From: Melanopsichium pennsylvanicum
Taxonomy: Eukaryota; Basidiomycota; Ustilaginomycetes; Ustilaginales
Assembly: GCA_900208305.1 (NCBI GenBank)
Contig: OAPG01000004.1
Location: 992,001-1,056,000 of the forward strand
Length of the DNA: 64,000 nucleotides
Direction: 5' to 3'
Shown: positions 8,422 to 19,674 of the stretch, piece by piece
How positions within the stretch are numbered: position 1 is the stretch's first letter
How the letters are laid out: each line of letters opens with the position of its first letter
Notes under the pieces: model-generated
What the model was told of the DNA's origin: nothing
The model's database searches: none
What the model saw: only the letters and a program-made list of their open reading frames with translations
Program-made: the position numbers and the translations under genes

Positions 8422-11400
8422 TTAGTTTCGCTTGGTGAATGACGAAGCGAGCAAAGGATTAGGATGGACAATTGTCAGATCGCCACCACCCATTGTCGTC
8501 ATACCAAGCACGCTGTTGGCGCGGGATGGTGTAGTCGCGCCGCTTGCTGGCGCAGTTGTTACAGGTGCAGCCGAATCGCACAACAGCGCAATCTTCTGGA
8601 TGAGAGCAATGGCCCTCTGAACCCTGGCGTGCGAGAGGCTCTCTGGCGGAGTGTTGCGCAGCAGATCTCTCAGCATGAGGCCGTACCGTGATATACGTTG
8701 AGTTGGCATGATGGCAATATCCATCGGGCTCAGACACTTGGTGGTGGCAGGTGCGGCAATGTTAGTGGTGTTGGTGGTCGACGAAGTCATGGTGAACGGT
8801 GACCACGAGTCGGAATGCACAGCGGATGTGGGCGTCGGGAGGGGAGTCACAAAGGTCGACTGGCTGCGTGAGTGGGCGTAGCGTCGAGAGGCGACGCTAG
8901 TCTCAGCAAGAACACTTTCGTCCTCTTCGGGGCTGGCGGTGATGATCGGCGCGGCGGAGGTGTGATTCAAGCGAGGAGGAATAAAGGATGTGCTTGAGAT
9001 GGTGCTCCGGCGCTTTGGTGAGCGCTTCGCTGGCAAAGTGGCGCCGCCCGCAGCATCGCTGGTCGAGAAAGCCTCAATATCACGGTGATTCTTGACAGGC
9101 GAAGCAGGGCGAGTGAGAGATGTAATACGCAGGGTGCTGTTGTGCTTGAAACCTGATCCGGGCGACGAGGCTCCACTGCTGCTGGAAGTGCCGGTCGTCA
9201 AAGCGCCGACTTCGGTCGATTCGCGAGGCATGAGCGGGACAAGCCCGATCTTGAATGGCGACTTGCCTTTGGCCGTCTCCGTTGATCGCAATCCGCCCAA
9301 CGCCTGCGAGGTGACAGAGGACCAAGCGACAAAAGTAGACTCGAGTTGAGCGGAGAGCACGTCAAAGGCGGCTCCCACTCCAGCGCTGGTGGGATTGTCT
9401 TCGACACGTTGCACCAAAGCATTGCTCAGTGCAATAAGCTGCGGAAGATGCGTTCGCAGCAGCATGATGTGGCTGGGCGAAGGACCACTAGAGGAGGACT
9501 TGCCCGAGTAAGCAGAAGTGTAGGCAGCGAAGAGGTTGCTCGTAGATTTGCGCTTGACGCCGAGAGCATTCGTGCTGCTCGTTGGAGCGACGGACATCTT
9601 GCGGATCACACTGAGAAGGCTTCCCAAGTGTCTAGCATAGCTCCTCTCGGTCTGCACCAGCTCTCTGATCAAGAACAGCGCCTTAACCTCTTTCTCCCAG
9701 TCGTCATCATTCACAAAAGTTCCGTCGTGGAGCTTGCCGCTCGCTTTTCCAACGCCCCATTCGAGCCCGGTTGTGGGCAGCCCAATGGGAGGCTTCTTGT
9801 CGGCATAGGCCCGGATGATGTCCTTCTGGCGCTGGTCGACTTCTCTATCCGTATCCCGCGACGTCGAGGACGTTGAACGCGAGCGGCCGAGCTTGGCGCC
9901 GGCGCTAGCGGAACGTTTGTGGCGTAGCTTTGATCCAGCATCAGCAACAGCTTTGGTGGCATCCGACCAAACACCGCTTCCGTGGACACCCCTCGAGGTT
10001 TTGTCCGCACCACCGTCACCGTTACAATCACCTAGCATGGATTCTGAAATCTTGGTCTTAAGGTGGTTATCGGACATCATACCCAATCGAGCAAGGCGCG
10101 TCTTGTTCTGCGCCTCTTGAGCTTGAACGTGAATACGCTCGCGATGCACCGCTCGAACCTGCTCGAGCGCCTTGAGGAATTCGCGATCGTCGATCATGTC
10201 CAGCGTGGGTTGGCTCATCTTTCGATCTTGTGCAGTCAAACTGCCTCGGAGGCCCATGGCAGTAGAGGGTCGAGCGAAGGCAGCATCCTCTGCGAACGAT
10301 GTACGAATCGGTCGGAGGACCGGTTTGCTGAGCGTGCGGCGGCGGCGTAGATCGCTGTCAGCTGAAGTGACGGAATCGGCGTCCTGATTTGGTCGAGATA
10401 GCAGGAGAGGTGCCGCGGAGCTTTGGAAGGCGTTTTGGCGCTGTACAGGCTCGTCGAAAGCCAAAGGAGATGGTGGGCCATCGGGGGCTGATCGCTCCAA
10501 GTCGTTCGTGCGCGACATTGCCGGGTGCAGGCTCGACCTGCTGGCCTCATCCTTGAAGGGAGATCCATTTGAAACGGCAGAAGGTCGTGATGAGGAGCCG
10601 GTAGCGCCGCGGAACGACGACGGTGGGTTTGTGGAGCGCTGTGGCGAGCGGGACTGATGGTTGATGGATGATGTTCCTAGCGATGAAGCTGTCGTGGAAC
10701 GCGACCCCGCCTTGCCTACCGAAGGAGGGGTTTGCTGAACGCTTCTAGCCAGCGAGCTTCTGGTGGGAGCCATGAAATTGCTGCTTAAAGATCGAGGTGT
10801 TTTTGTCCGAGTTGTCGAGAAGCCGAGCGACGTACCGGCTCGTGCAGGCCCGCTGGCGTCAGACACAGGTCGATCGAGCTTGAAGCCCTCAGACATCTTG
10901 CGTATCGCAGATGCCGGCGACATTTTCCTTGACGAGAGAGCACTCTCGCTGCGGTCAGGGCCCGGCATTGATTGCGGTACTGCCGGCGCCTTGGTGAGAG
11001 ACGCTTTACGTTCCCTTCGCAGCGGGTTGCGAAGGTGGAAACCCATGCTAGTCTCTGGTCTGGCAGGTAGATGTTCGGCAGGCTGGAGCTCGGCGTGAGG
11101 GTTGCCAAGCGGCGATGCCAACAGATTTCTCCGCATCGAGCGCGCCCGGGAGGGGTCAAAGACGCCTGACAGTCGACGCCCCAGCGATGACCGACTGTGC
11201 TGCGGTGCCGACGGCTCCGCTGGAGCGACAGATGGTACGCCCTTTGGAACAAACGCGCGGTCCAGCAGCGGACTGCTTGGTTCTGCGTGCACTTGCGTAA
11301 AGAAGTCGGATGCAGTTGTAAATGAGGGCAGCACCGAGCCATCTGCCGAAGGAGATGCGTTGGCAGTAGACGGTCGTTCGCTGAGCGGCGACGTCAGAGC

Positions 11401-14055
11401 GTCAAAGAAGTGGCTCTCTTCGTCCACGGGCGTGAAGGCGGGAAGAACGCTGGAAAGACTGGGTCTCGTGCTGATTCGGCTGTGCGCCAACGGCGGCCCC
11501 GACAGAGCCACAGGAGCATTGCTGGCACGCTTGTCCAGGTCTGCAGCCGCCTTGCGAGCCGACTTGGAGATCAGGGTAGCAGAGCCGAGCGATGCCTGCT
11601 TCTTGTGTCCAAACTTTGTGCCGAAATGGCTGGAACTGGGAGCGAGAGTGTCCAGCGACTTGGAGGCTGGCAGAGACAGGGCTTGCGATTCTGGATCTGG
11701 AGCTGGGAGGACAAGTGTCTTGTACACTGCCTCGGGTGAGTCGGCAAGTCGGTCAAAGAGGGTCTCTTTTGGTGCCTTGTCTTCCACTTCGTCCTTTGGT
11801 GGTACTGGCTGCCCTGAACCGGTCGCAGTCGAAGCAGGCGCTAAGGCCATCTTCTGAGCGCTTTCAGGGTTTGGTTGCCGCGGTGTCATCGATGAAGTGG
11901 TCGGGATGCGCTCTTCGTTTGCAGAAGTGGTTTTGGCTTCTATCAGCGCTGGAAGTGCTGTGGCTAAGAGAGGCGGCGATCCGTCCAACGAATCAATGTG
12001 GCTGTTGAGGAATGCGAAAGTTTCGGCGAAAGAAGGCGAGATCTGAGCATCGGTGCTGGTCTCGAGCGGACTCGACGGGATCAACAGCGATGTCGGCTTC
12101 TTGACGGTGCGCCTAGCAGATGAGGTTTTACTTGCAAAGTTGGAGGGTAAGGCTATGCTTGTTGCAGAGCTCGAGACATTGCTCTTGGATCTGCGACCCG
12201 AAGCGCGAGGTCTGGCCTCAAGAGTGTGGGCATCAGACCTGGGTGTGATGTTGCCGGTCTTCTTTGCCTTGAAGTTCGAGAGCTTGGCAGACCAGCTGGT
12301 GTTGTGCATAGTGAGGCGGGAAGAAAGGCGAGATTTTGGTCGTTCCTCCAGCTTGCTGTAGTCAGTAGGCTGCTTGGGGCTCTGAGTCACGCTTGGTCTC
12401 GATGCGGTTGAGCCCGAATGCACTGACCGAGCATCGGCAGAGCTACGAGAAGAGTGCAGGGATGGCGGCTTGGTGTATGGAGACGCGGCAGCCGACAGGT
12501 TGATCTGCTGCTGGCAAGCAAGCTCCGTTCGTGACTTGGCTTGATCAGTCGCCATGGCGCCCATACCTCTGCTGTGCGGCGAGGATCGTTTGGGAGGGAG
12601 CTCGTCGTATGTAAAGCCTGGGCTGCTCAGCGCCAGACCCGGACTCGAGCCTTGTGAGAGCGGAGTGGAGAAGCTCTCTGGACTCAACAGTGCTGGGCTA
12701 GCCGTGATGCGCTCCTGACTTGTCGAACCTTGCTGCGCCGTTGTCGGCGGGTTCCACATGAGAGAATTGCGCAAGGACTTTGCCTGTCTGGACAGGGTCA
12801 TTCGGAAAGAGCTGCTGGACGACCCAGACGAACGCTTCGATGCGGTCGCCAGCGATATCTTGTCGGCCTCATGCGCCGAATTTGTTGAAAGACTCGAGGT
12901 GGACTTGTTTGGCTGCGACTTTTGGTCGAGGGCAGAACTCGATGAATGGGCTGACGCAGCCGGTTGTTTGTAGGGAGAGACCTGCGGGACTGCGAGTCGA
13001 CTGGGCCCGCTTGGGCTCGTTGTGGTCTGGAGTGTGCTGGCTGGAGAGAGTACAGGTGACAAGCTTGTCGCTGAAGCTTTCGACGTGGCTGCAGGGCTAG
13101 TTTCGACTGCAAGGTGCTGCGAATTGAGTTTGTGGAGATTAGCTGCAACCAGCGGCGTTGCAGAGCTGGTGCGTCGAGCATCCTCGTGCGAGATGATGCT
13201 TTCTTGCGGGACGGCCTCTGTGATGCCATCTTGCGCGTCCAGCGGTGCAGCAAACGGATCGAGCGACTGCGATCGCGATGGTGGGATAGGAGCATTGGAC
13301 CGCATCAGAGGTGGAAGCGAGGGCTCCAGCAGATCCGCTGAGGGCCGACCGTACGAGTAGTCTGACTTCCAAAAGTCGTCAAGACCGTCGTTGCGCTCGA
13401 AAGCCAGCTTGTGGCTGCGCCTGGGATCATCGTCATCGAGCGGAGGGTAGTCGCCTGGGCCTGCGTGCCCCAAGGGCGATCCGTCACCTTCTCCGGGACT
13501 AGTAGGTGTTGTGCTCACGGAGCTCTTGCTGCGGGAGAGGCTCGTTTGTGGCAAAGGTGCTGGCATTCCGACGGACACGTTGAGGCCAAGGGCTGATGCT
13601 GTTCCCTCGGATAATTTAGGTTGGCGCGCGACATCGCTGAGCGTGGACAGGGACGGTGTGGTTGGCAAGTCTTTGAGGCGACGGTTGGGTGGATGCTGAG
13701 GTAAGAAGAAGCTATCAGTGGTGGCAGTAGATCGAGAAGAACCTGTGGATCTACCCGAGTCGCTTCGATGGTGGTCCTGTGATGGATCGAGCGCCGGTAT
13801 GGGCAGGGCGGAACGAGAGGAGGGTGGAAAGATGCCGGGACGCACAGGTCTGCGGCTCGGGGGCGAAGCACTCGAAGGGGCGGGAGGCTGACGGGCAAGC
13901 CGAGCAGTTGTGAGAGTGGGAATCGACGAGTTGGACAGAGTGCGTGTTGATTGAGCTGTTCCGAGTGGTCGAAGGTGTTGCTTTTCGGGTAGAGGTGGGG
14001 GTGGAAACGAGTCTAACGTCGGAGCCAAACCAGATTGTACATGTGGTGGAGTCAT
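8422..14055 (-). CDS. Giant RhoGEF (DH-domain) protein, about 1877 aa
   Basis: Uninterrupted frame starting at the first in-frame ATG (14055; MTPPHVQSGLAPTL). The frame stays open to 14253 without another ATG, so an upstream exon is possible. Residues 1 to about 1430 are Ser/Pro/Ala-rich and look disordered, with many basic RxxS-type sites. The C-terminal part is a Dbl-homology domain: conserved region 1 KALFLIRELVQTERSYARHL (about 1455), a middle helix HIMLLRTHLPQLIALSNAL, and conserved region 3 MPTQRISRYGLMLRDLL (about 1770) followed by LIQKIALLCDS. DH domains load GTP onto Rho/Cdc42 GTPases to control polarity, actin and cell-wall growth. Roughly 170 extra Ser/Thr-rich residues interrupt the domain before region 3, and no PH domain follows; the protein stops about 50 residues after the last DH helix. 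I cannot say which GTPase is the target. Confidence 0.9.
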   Translation of the reverse strand: MTPPHVQSGLAPTLDSFPPPPLPEKQHLRPLGTAQSTRTLSNSSIPTLTTARLARQPPAPSSASPPSRRPVRPGIFPPSSRSALPIPALDPSQDHHRSDSGRSTGSSRSTATTDSFFLPQHPPNRRLKDLPTTPSLSTLSDVARQPKLSEGTASALGLNVSVGMPAPLPQTSLSRSKSSVSTTPTSPGEGDGSPLGHAGPGDYPPLDDDDPRRSHKLAFERNDGLDDFWKSDYSYGRPSADLLEPSLPPLMRSNAPIPPSRSQSLDPFAAPLDAQDGITEAVPQESIISHEDARRTSSATPLVAANLHKLNSQHLAVETSPAATSKASATSLSPVLSPASTLQTTTSPSGPSRLAVPQVSPYKQPAASAHSSSSALDQKSQPNKSTSSLSTNSAHEADKISLATASKRSSGSSSSSFRMTLSRQAKSLRNSLMWNPPTTAQQGSTSQERITASPALLSPESFSTPLSQGSSPGLALSSPGFTYDELPPKRSSPHSRGMGAMATDQAKSRTELACQQQINLSAAASPYTKPPSLHSSRSSADARSVHSGSTASRPSVTQSPKQPTDYSKLEERPKSRLSSRLTMHNTSWSAKLSNFKAKKTGNITPRSDAHTLEARPRASGRRSKSNVSSSATSIALPSNFASKTSSARRTVKKPTSLLIPSSPLETSTDAQISPSFAETFAFLNSHIDSLDGSPPLLATALPALIEAKTTSANEERIPTTSSMTPRQPNPESAQKMALAPASTATGSGQPVPPKDEVEDKAPKETLFDRLADSPEAVYKTLVLPAPDPESQALSLPASKSLDTLAPSSSHFGTKFGHKKQASLGSATLISKSARKAAADLDKRASNAPVALSGPPLAHSRISTRPSLSSVLPAFTPVDEESHFFDALTSPLSERPSTANASPSADGSVLPSFTTASDFFTQVHAEPSSPLLDRAFVPKGVPSVAPAEPSAPQHSRSSLGRRLSGVFDPSRARSMRRNLLASPLGNPHAELQPAEHLPARPETSMGFHLRNPLRRERKASLTKAPAVPQSMPGPDRSESALSSRKMSPASAIRKMSEGFKLDRPVSDASGPARAGTSLGFSTTRTKTPRSLSSNFMAPTRSSLARSVQQTPPSVGKAGSRSTTASSLGTSSINHQSRSPQRSTNPPSSFRGATGSSSRPSAVSNGSPFKDEASRSSLHPAMSRTNDLERSAPDGPPSPLAFDEPVQRQNAFQSSAAPLLLSRPNQDADSVTSADSDLRRRRTLSKPVLRPIRTSFAEDAAFARPSTAMGLRGSLTAQDRKMSQPTLDMIDDREFLKALEQVRAVHRERIHVQAQEAQNKTRLARLGMMSDNHLKTKISESMLGDCNGDGGADKTSRGVHGSGVWSDATKAVADAGSKLRHKRSASAGAKLGRSRSTSSTSRDTDREVDQRQKDIIRAYADKKPPIGLPTTGLEWGVGKASGKLHDGTFVNDDDWEKEVKALFLIRELVQTERSYARHLGSLLSVIRKMSVAPTSSTNALGVKRKSTSNLFAAYTSAYSGKSSSSGPSPSHIMLLRTHLPQLIALSNALVQRVEDNPTSAGVGAAFDVLSAQLESTFVAWSSVTSQALGGLRSTETAKGKSPFKIGLVPLMPRESTEVGALTTGTSSSSGASSPGSGFKHNSTLRITSLTRPASPVKNHRDIEAFSTSDAAGGATLPAKRSPKRRSTISSTSFIPPRLNHTSAAPIITASPEEDESVLAETSVASRRYAHSRSQSTFVTPLPTPTSAVHSDSWSPFTMTSSTTNTTNIAAPATTKCLSPMDIAIMPTQRISRYGLMLRDLLRNTPPESLSHARVQRAIALIQKIALLCDSAAPVTTAPASGATTPSRANSVLGMTTMGGGDLTIVHPNPLLASSFTKRN

Positions 14056-17000
14056 GTTGGCGAGAGCAAAAATCGACAGTGTAGACCGCACGATTCGCTT
14101 TGTCACTGCTGGCGCGAGTGAAATTGAACGAGGAGCAGAGGAATCATCCGGATAAAGGTGGAGTGAGATAGGTGAGGGACGAACGGATAATGGCTCTGAA
14201 AGCGGCGGTGACAATAGTACAGATTCGCAAGCTGCTCGTTTGAGAGGGTCCAAAGAAGATGAATCAGATATTCAATCTTTAGCTGTGTCGAGTGCGTATC
14301 AAAAGGGGATTGTGGGTCGCTATGGATGCTTGTGGTATGCAGTGGCAGCGCGATTTGTGAAGCGCGGATGTCCAAGAGAAGATCAAGAAGGTATCGAGGC
14401 TCGGAGCGGGATTATTGGAATCGCAATGTGACCATCAGCAGCATATCAAATATCGAATTGGATCAAACTTTGGATGCCCTAAGTGATGAAGAGGATGGAG
14501 GATAGAGTGATTGAGGAGGTGGAGGAGGAGAAAGATGACAAGGCCAAGCCACTTGGCATGAACAGAGAAGGCGTCAAGCTCGAAGACAGGCAGGCTTGTG
14601 AAGATAATACTCTCTGTCACGATGTGGTTCAAACCTCGAGAGCTCAAAGGTAGAGAAGTGTAGGCAAGATTTTGGGTGCCCCGCCGAGCCGTACGCCTTG
14701 TGTGACAAGCATCAATCGATCCTTTTGCACCAAAAAGAGAGAGAGAGAGTCAATGAGTGGAACTGCTGCAGCCGCCAAATGAAGCGAGGCCCTCTCTAGA
14801 GCATCGAGACTCAACCAAGGATCATTCCCTGCATTCACTGCATTCACTGCATTCACTACTGTACTTACTCCGATTTTATTTTTTTTCCTTTTAAAAAAGA
14901 TCTCGACCCTCTCACCACATTTCAGGGTGCATTCCTGTAAAGTGATATTTCATCTTGTGAATCACTCTGAATCTGCTGCCACCGGCTAAAATGTTGGTTG
15001 CTGTGGGCTGAATAAGAGTCGTATGGCTTCTTTGCTGCACAATTGACCGATTTTCGATGGTGTGTGTAGAACTTAGTTGTTTGCTTACTGCTGCTGTACG
15101 ATCAGCCTTCATCCTTCAACTAGGCAAGAAGCGCTCTATTTTTTACTGTCTTGTGATGTATAATTACTATACAGTACATTGTTTGCTTGCTTTCATATGA
15201 TTGCAATGGTAGTCAGTAACTTAGAGTAAATTTACAGTACTATGGCATTTTGACATGGAATCGTACCACACGGCATTCGCCTGAATCGGAATCGGACGAA
15301 ATTGCACGCAAGCGCTGCCTCAAAACTTGACAGGCAAGCGAACTTGCCCAATGCTGCTGTGACTACTGTCTGGACAACATGTAGCATTGGTGTTTGTGCA
15401 GATGTAGCAACCATGCAGACGTTATGCGGCTACTTGGATTGGTGAATGCATCTACGTGAAAGTGCAGGTGAGATAGCCTCGTTGGTTGCATTACTGTCTT
15501 TGGTTGGAAATACGGAAAAGCGAACTGAGCTGGAAATGCAGATCATATTTTTTTCCTCCTCCTCTCATCATATCACTGTTCGGATTCAACTCCGACTCTG
15601 ACAGTGAGCTAGCGGATCATTTCCCCTCCCCTCCCCCCTATCCCTTTCGGATTATGATCCGACCCACCACTTTCCAAGGTTGTTTCAGGTGCGCCTGTCA
15701 ATGCGTATAAGATCCATCAAAGCCTTGAATGAGGAGCGTCCCAGATAAAATGATAAAAAAAACACACGCTTGAATTCAAATTTTCCTTTAGTTGCAGCGG
15801 ACGATTCTCTGATGATCGCGACAATTGCCATCGGTTTCACCTGGCGACAACCCTTTCCCCGACCCTTCTCCACACTTATCAAACCCGGATCAATTCCGCT
15901 AGGATTCTCTTTTTTGCCGCCACGTACATGTGAGACACTTGTCTTCGAAAAACTTGAAAAGAAAAAAATGTCCATCCATTCCTCCAGATGGCATCTCAAT
16001 GCTCACTCTTCCAACTGCATCAGATGCGCCTTGTTTCCTATCAGAGACGAATTGTGTCATATTTGAAAAAGGCTTGTAATTGTGTCCGGGCCGAGTTCGT
16101 GTCAAATTCTTTTTCACACTTAACAGTATCGACGGTGGTCATGCCGGATTTGACCGATCATTTCAATCTGTTCTGCCCAAAATTGTGAGGTGTTTTTTCA
16201 GGCCATGACTGTTGCGTAAACTTTCGTTATCTTACTGTACATGTAATCCGATCCTTAGCCGACTTTGGTCGGATCACCTATCGGAACAAATCTCGTGTGA
16301 AAATCCATTTACGGTACCTTATTTCCTCTTCAAATTACCATGAGGTGAGCAACAAGATGAGCGTAATGATGCCATGGCTGCAGGATTCCGGATCGACATC
16401 AAAGAGCGATCGCCCATGCAAACGATCTTCGCTTCAGGCAGAAAAAGAGAGGACGAGACGAGATCCAAGCTTCTCGAGACAGAAGACTTACAGTGTAAAG
16501 CTGTACTGCACAACTAATTACTGTACTGTGCTGTAGTGTATTGTGAATTTACATGCGGTAATCTAGTAGTCATTGACAGCTGCACATATGCAGCGTTCGC
16601 GCCAAGAAAACGTCTGGGAAAGCACAATGACGATGATCGGCCAAACTTCACATTCATTCCAGCATTTCGACGTTTGAGCCAGATTGCCACGTCTCCATGC
16701 GCTTTTGATTGGATTTGTACGTGGTAGGGCCTATAAATTACATTACTTTTACTTTACATACATATGGGCAGCCGAATGTGCGTTTATTTGTCAAGCGACA
16801 AGCTCAGTGCGGATGGCAACCGATCGGAACAGATCAGACGCAAAGCGAGTGTTGCAGTAACTCAGCTCTAAGTGCTTGCAAAAGCCAGCCTCTCTCTACC
16901 CCCCTTGTCCGAATTACGGATGCATGTGTGCAGTTGCTTCTAAACACTGAAACACATACCGGATGAGCACATTCTCGCAAAATTTTACTCTGTAGAATAA

Positions 17001-17392
17001 CAATATCACATCATAAGGCTCAATCGCATGCCGCACGTGTCTCACACCTGCTTCTTATCTTGATGCTGCCAACCTCGCTCGTTTCTTCCTGCGCACATAG
17101 CACATAGACACCCGAATCGGACGTGAGGCAGATATCAGCCATCCCATCCGCACCCAAAACACATCAACACTACCCGCACCCACTCTGTCAAGCAGCGAAA
17201 ATAATCTCATTCTTGATGGCGTGGTAGTACAGCATAGTCCCAAAAAAATGTCAGGTTGAACAAATGACGCCATGGGGAAATTTTGAGAAAAAAGAAATGA
17301 CTTTTTCCGCAAGATCGAAGCATTGAGCAGGCGTCAAAGCAAGCTTGGCTAAATAGCAGCAAGTCATCCCTCTCCTCTGAATAATAGGTTGA
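14056..17392. other. 3.3-kb gene-poor region upstream of the RhoGEF
   Basis: No frame here has coding character and I found no tRNA. It contains the RhoGEF 5' region and the RNA15 3' flank. Visible details: three direct copies of TGCATTCAC near 14829-14857, a short inverted repeat CCGAC-tttg-GTCGG near 16259-16272, A/T-rich tracts near 14878-14896, and several copies of the TACTGTA/TACAGTA word (14857, 15170, 15233, 16233, 16519). The cluster of short frames between 15486 and 16536 lies on both strands with no family resemblance. Confidence 0.5.
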
Positions 17393-18678
17393 CTAAATCT
17401 GACCAAACTGAGCCTTGAGTTGCATAATACTCGCCTTCTGATCCGGGGGCAATGCGTTAATCTGGTCCGGTGTGAGCTGAAGCACCTGCATGAGCAACGC
17501 TTTTTGCTCTTCTGGAAGATTCTGTCCTGCCAAAGCGGCTGCCGGGTCGCTGGTTGCCGGCTGACCACCATATCCTTGCTGCTGTCCGTATGGCGCCGGA
17601 GCGGGTCGTGCTTGAGCACCGTATTGACCCTGCTGCGCGGATGCACCGTAATGTTGAGGTGGGGTGGCAGAACCACCATGGTCGTTGGCACCGCTCTGCA
17701 TGTGCGGTGGGACTGCTGCAGATGCGGCACCAGGAACGGCACCGGAAGCAGCAAGGATCCGCTGCAGGATATCAGGATCCACCACGTTCATCATGAGCAT
17801 GGCTTGGAAGAGCGCGTAGGCGAGTTGCGGATGGCCCGCGAGGAGTGCGCGCGCTTGCTCGGGGGAGGTGACAACGAGCGATTTCATTTGCGACATGATG
17901 TCGAGGAGTTGATTAGGAGGTAGGGTGGCGAGAGTCTGTGTGATAGTATCGGTCGATCCGACACCGGGCGGAAGTGGTATTCCGGTGGGGAGGTTGGATG
18001 GAAGTGTGTACGGTCCACCGCCAGATGCTCCCATGGGTGGTGCACCAGGTGCGCCATAGCCACCTCCTGGAGCACCGCCCATGGGAGGTCCACCAGGACC
18101 ACCTCCATACGGAGCACCGCCGGGAGGTCCACCGAATTGCCGTTGTCCGAATCCGTTATCCACAGGCGCTCGTTGCTGCCAACCTCCACCACCACCCGTG
18201 TTGCCTCCACCTCTCGCTGCTCCGCCGTGACCGAACGTGCCTGGTCTACCGGCACGTCCAGCAGCCGCGGCTCTTCTGCGAAGATCTTCTTGATCGAATT
18301 GTCCATGTTGCGTGGAGCGTCCTTCCATCAAAGGGTCGATGTCCGCGAACGAGATACGGAGGGGTCGTCCACCTACTTCGACTTCATTCAGATTTCGTAC
18401 GGCCGAAGCGGCTGTTTCAGGGTCTTCAAACTCGCAGAAACCGTACCCTTTGAACTTGCCAGTGTCGCGATCGTTGACAAGACGGAAACCGACGACCTTT
18501 CCGACTTCGCGAAAGACGTCGGTGAGCTGTTCTTCGGACATATCATATGGGATATTGCCGACTGTATGATAGAAGCAAAGATGACATGTTAAAGCCGATT
18601 CATGTAAAGTCGCGGAGGAAAATAATGAGGACGATGCTTACCGAATACGACGCGAGAGCCCCTTTGTGGACCTGCCAT
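17393..18678 (-). CDS. RNA15: mRNA 3'-end cleavage factor subunit CSTF2/Rna15
   Basis: Two exons, 18642-18678 and 17393-18561, with an 80-base intron (GTAAGC...CAG); 401 residues. The 37-base first exon supplies MAGPQRGSRVVF, completing the RNP2 strand VVFVGNIPYD of the RRM; RNP1 is KFKGYGFCEF. The RRM occupies about 9-87. A Gly/Pro/Gln-rich middle follows, then the CSTF2 hinge (LPPNQLLDIMSQMKSLV...HPQLAYALFQAMLMM), which binds CSTF3/Rna14, and the conserved C-terminal helical domain QVLQLTPDQINALPPDQKAS that binds Pcf11. The nuclear factor recognises U/GU-rich RNA downstream of poly(A) sites. Starting at the long second exon alone would destroy the RRM, so the short exon is needed. Confidence 0.95.
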
Positions 18679-19674
18679 CTTGACGTTAGTTTGTACTGTG
18701 TGGACGGCTCAACGATGTGGCGGCTGTCTGGACGACGGATGTGATCGTGGGTCTTGTAGAGCGAGCTACGCTAGGGATCTTCGTGCGCTGCAGAGACGTG
18801 AGCAAAGACTGCCACAGAAGCAGAGAGCAGCGCAAGCACGATAGCTCGAGGAGATATAGAATGCAAGCCACGCAGCTCACTGGATCGAACAGAGTTGGTT
18901 GCAGGATCAAGTCTTTGTTCAAAGCGCAGCTAAGCATACACTATATTCCATGCTAGAAGTCGGAGGTGAGAGAAGAAGTCGTTGCGCTAAGCAGGGTTAT
19001 AGTGGTAATTATAACGAACCCCGGAAACGATCAAGTCAGAGGCTTCAGGCACTCTTTCTTCTCTACGTTTTAATTGAGCTTCCAATTCGCATCTTCCGAG
19101 TCGCGAGATTTCCTTTACTCGGTGCCGATCATACTATCGCTCTAACAACAGTCAAGAGAGAGAAAAAAATGTGAATAAGAGACGCATGCATGCCTTCCCC
19201 GCATTTTTGTGGGATTGCAGACTCATGCCACAAAGGAACGCGAGCTCTCAGTTTGGAAATTCCAGTGTTCCACGGCCCAAGTCGCGTGTCTGTGGCGAGG
19301 CAGCCCAGGCCACAAGAAGCCAAACCAGGAAAAGCAAACCAATCGGCGACTTTTGGGAATTTTTCCAAAATGTTGTGCAAAGGCTGGATTGTAAATTTAC
19401 TTGATGAATTACTGTACTCTTCATTCGATTCCTGTATCTCAACAACACCTCTTCATCTGTATCTTCCTTTCCATCTCTATAAACAGCGTCTCTCATCATC
19501 TCTTCCGCTCGCTAACTCACATCGAACTTACAACGAACGCTTTCCTATCGTGCCCTTCTCGATCGAACAAGACTGGCTTCGCAAAACGCATCTGCATCCA
19601 GTCATACCGGTCATCGTCGACCAATCGAATTGCTCAAGACATTACTGTAGCATATCTTCATCAACTACTTCAAC
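18679..19674. promoter_or_regulatory. Divergent intergenic region, RNA15 / COA8
   Basis: Nearly 1 kb between two divergent start codons. No convincing coding segment is seen. TACTGTA occurs at 19410 and 19643, the latter about 30 bases before the COA8 start and therefore possibly in its 5' UTR. Confidence 0.5.
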
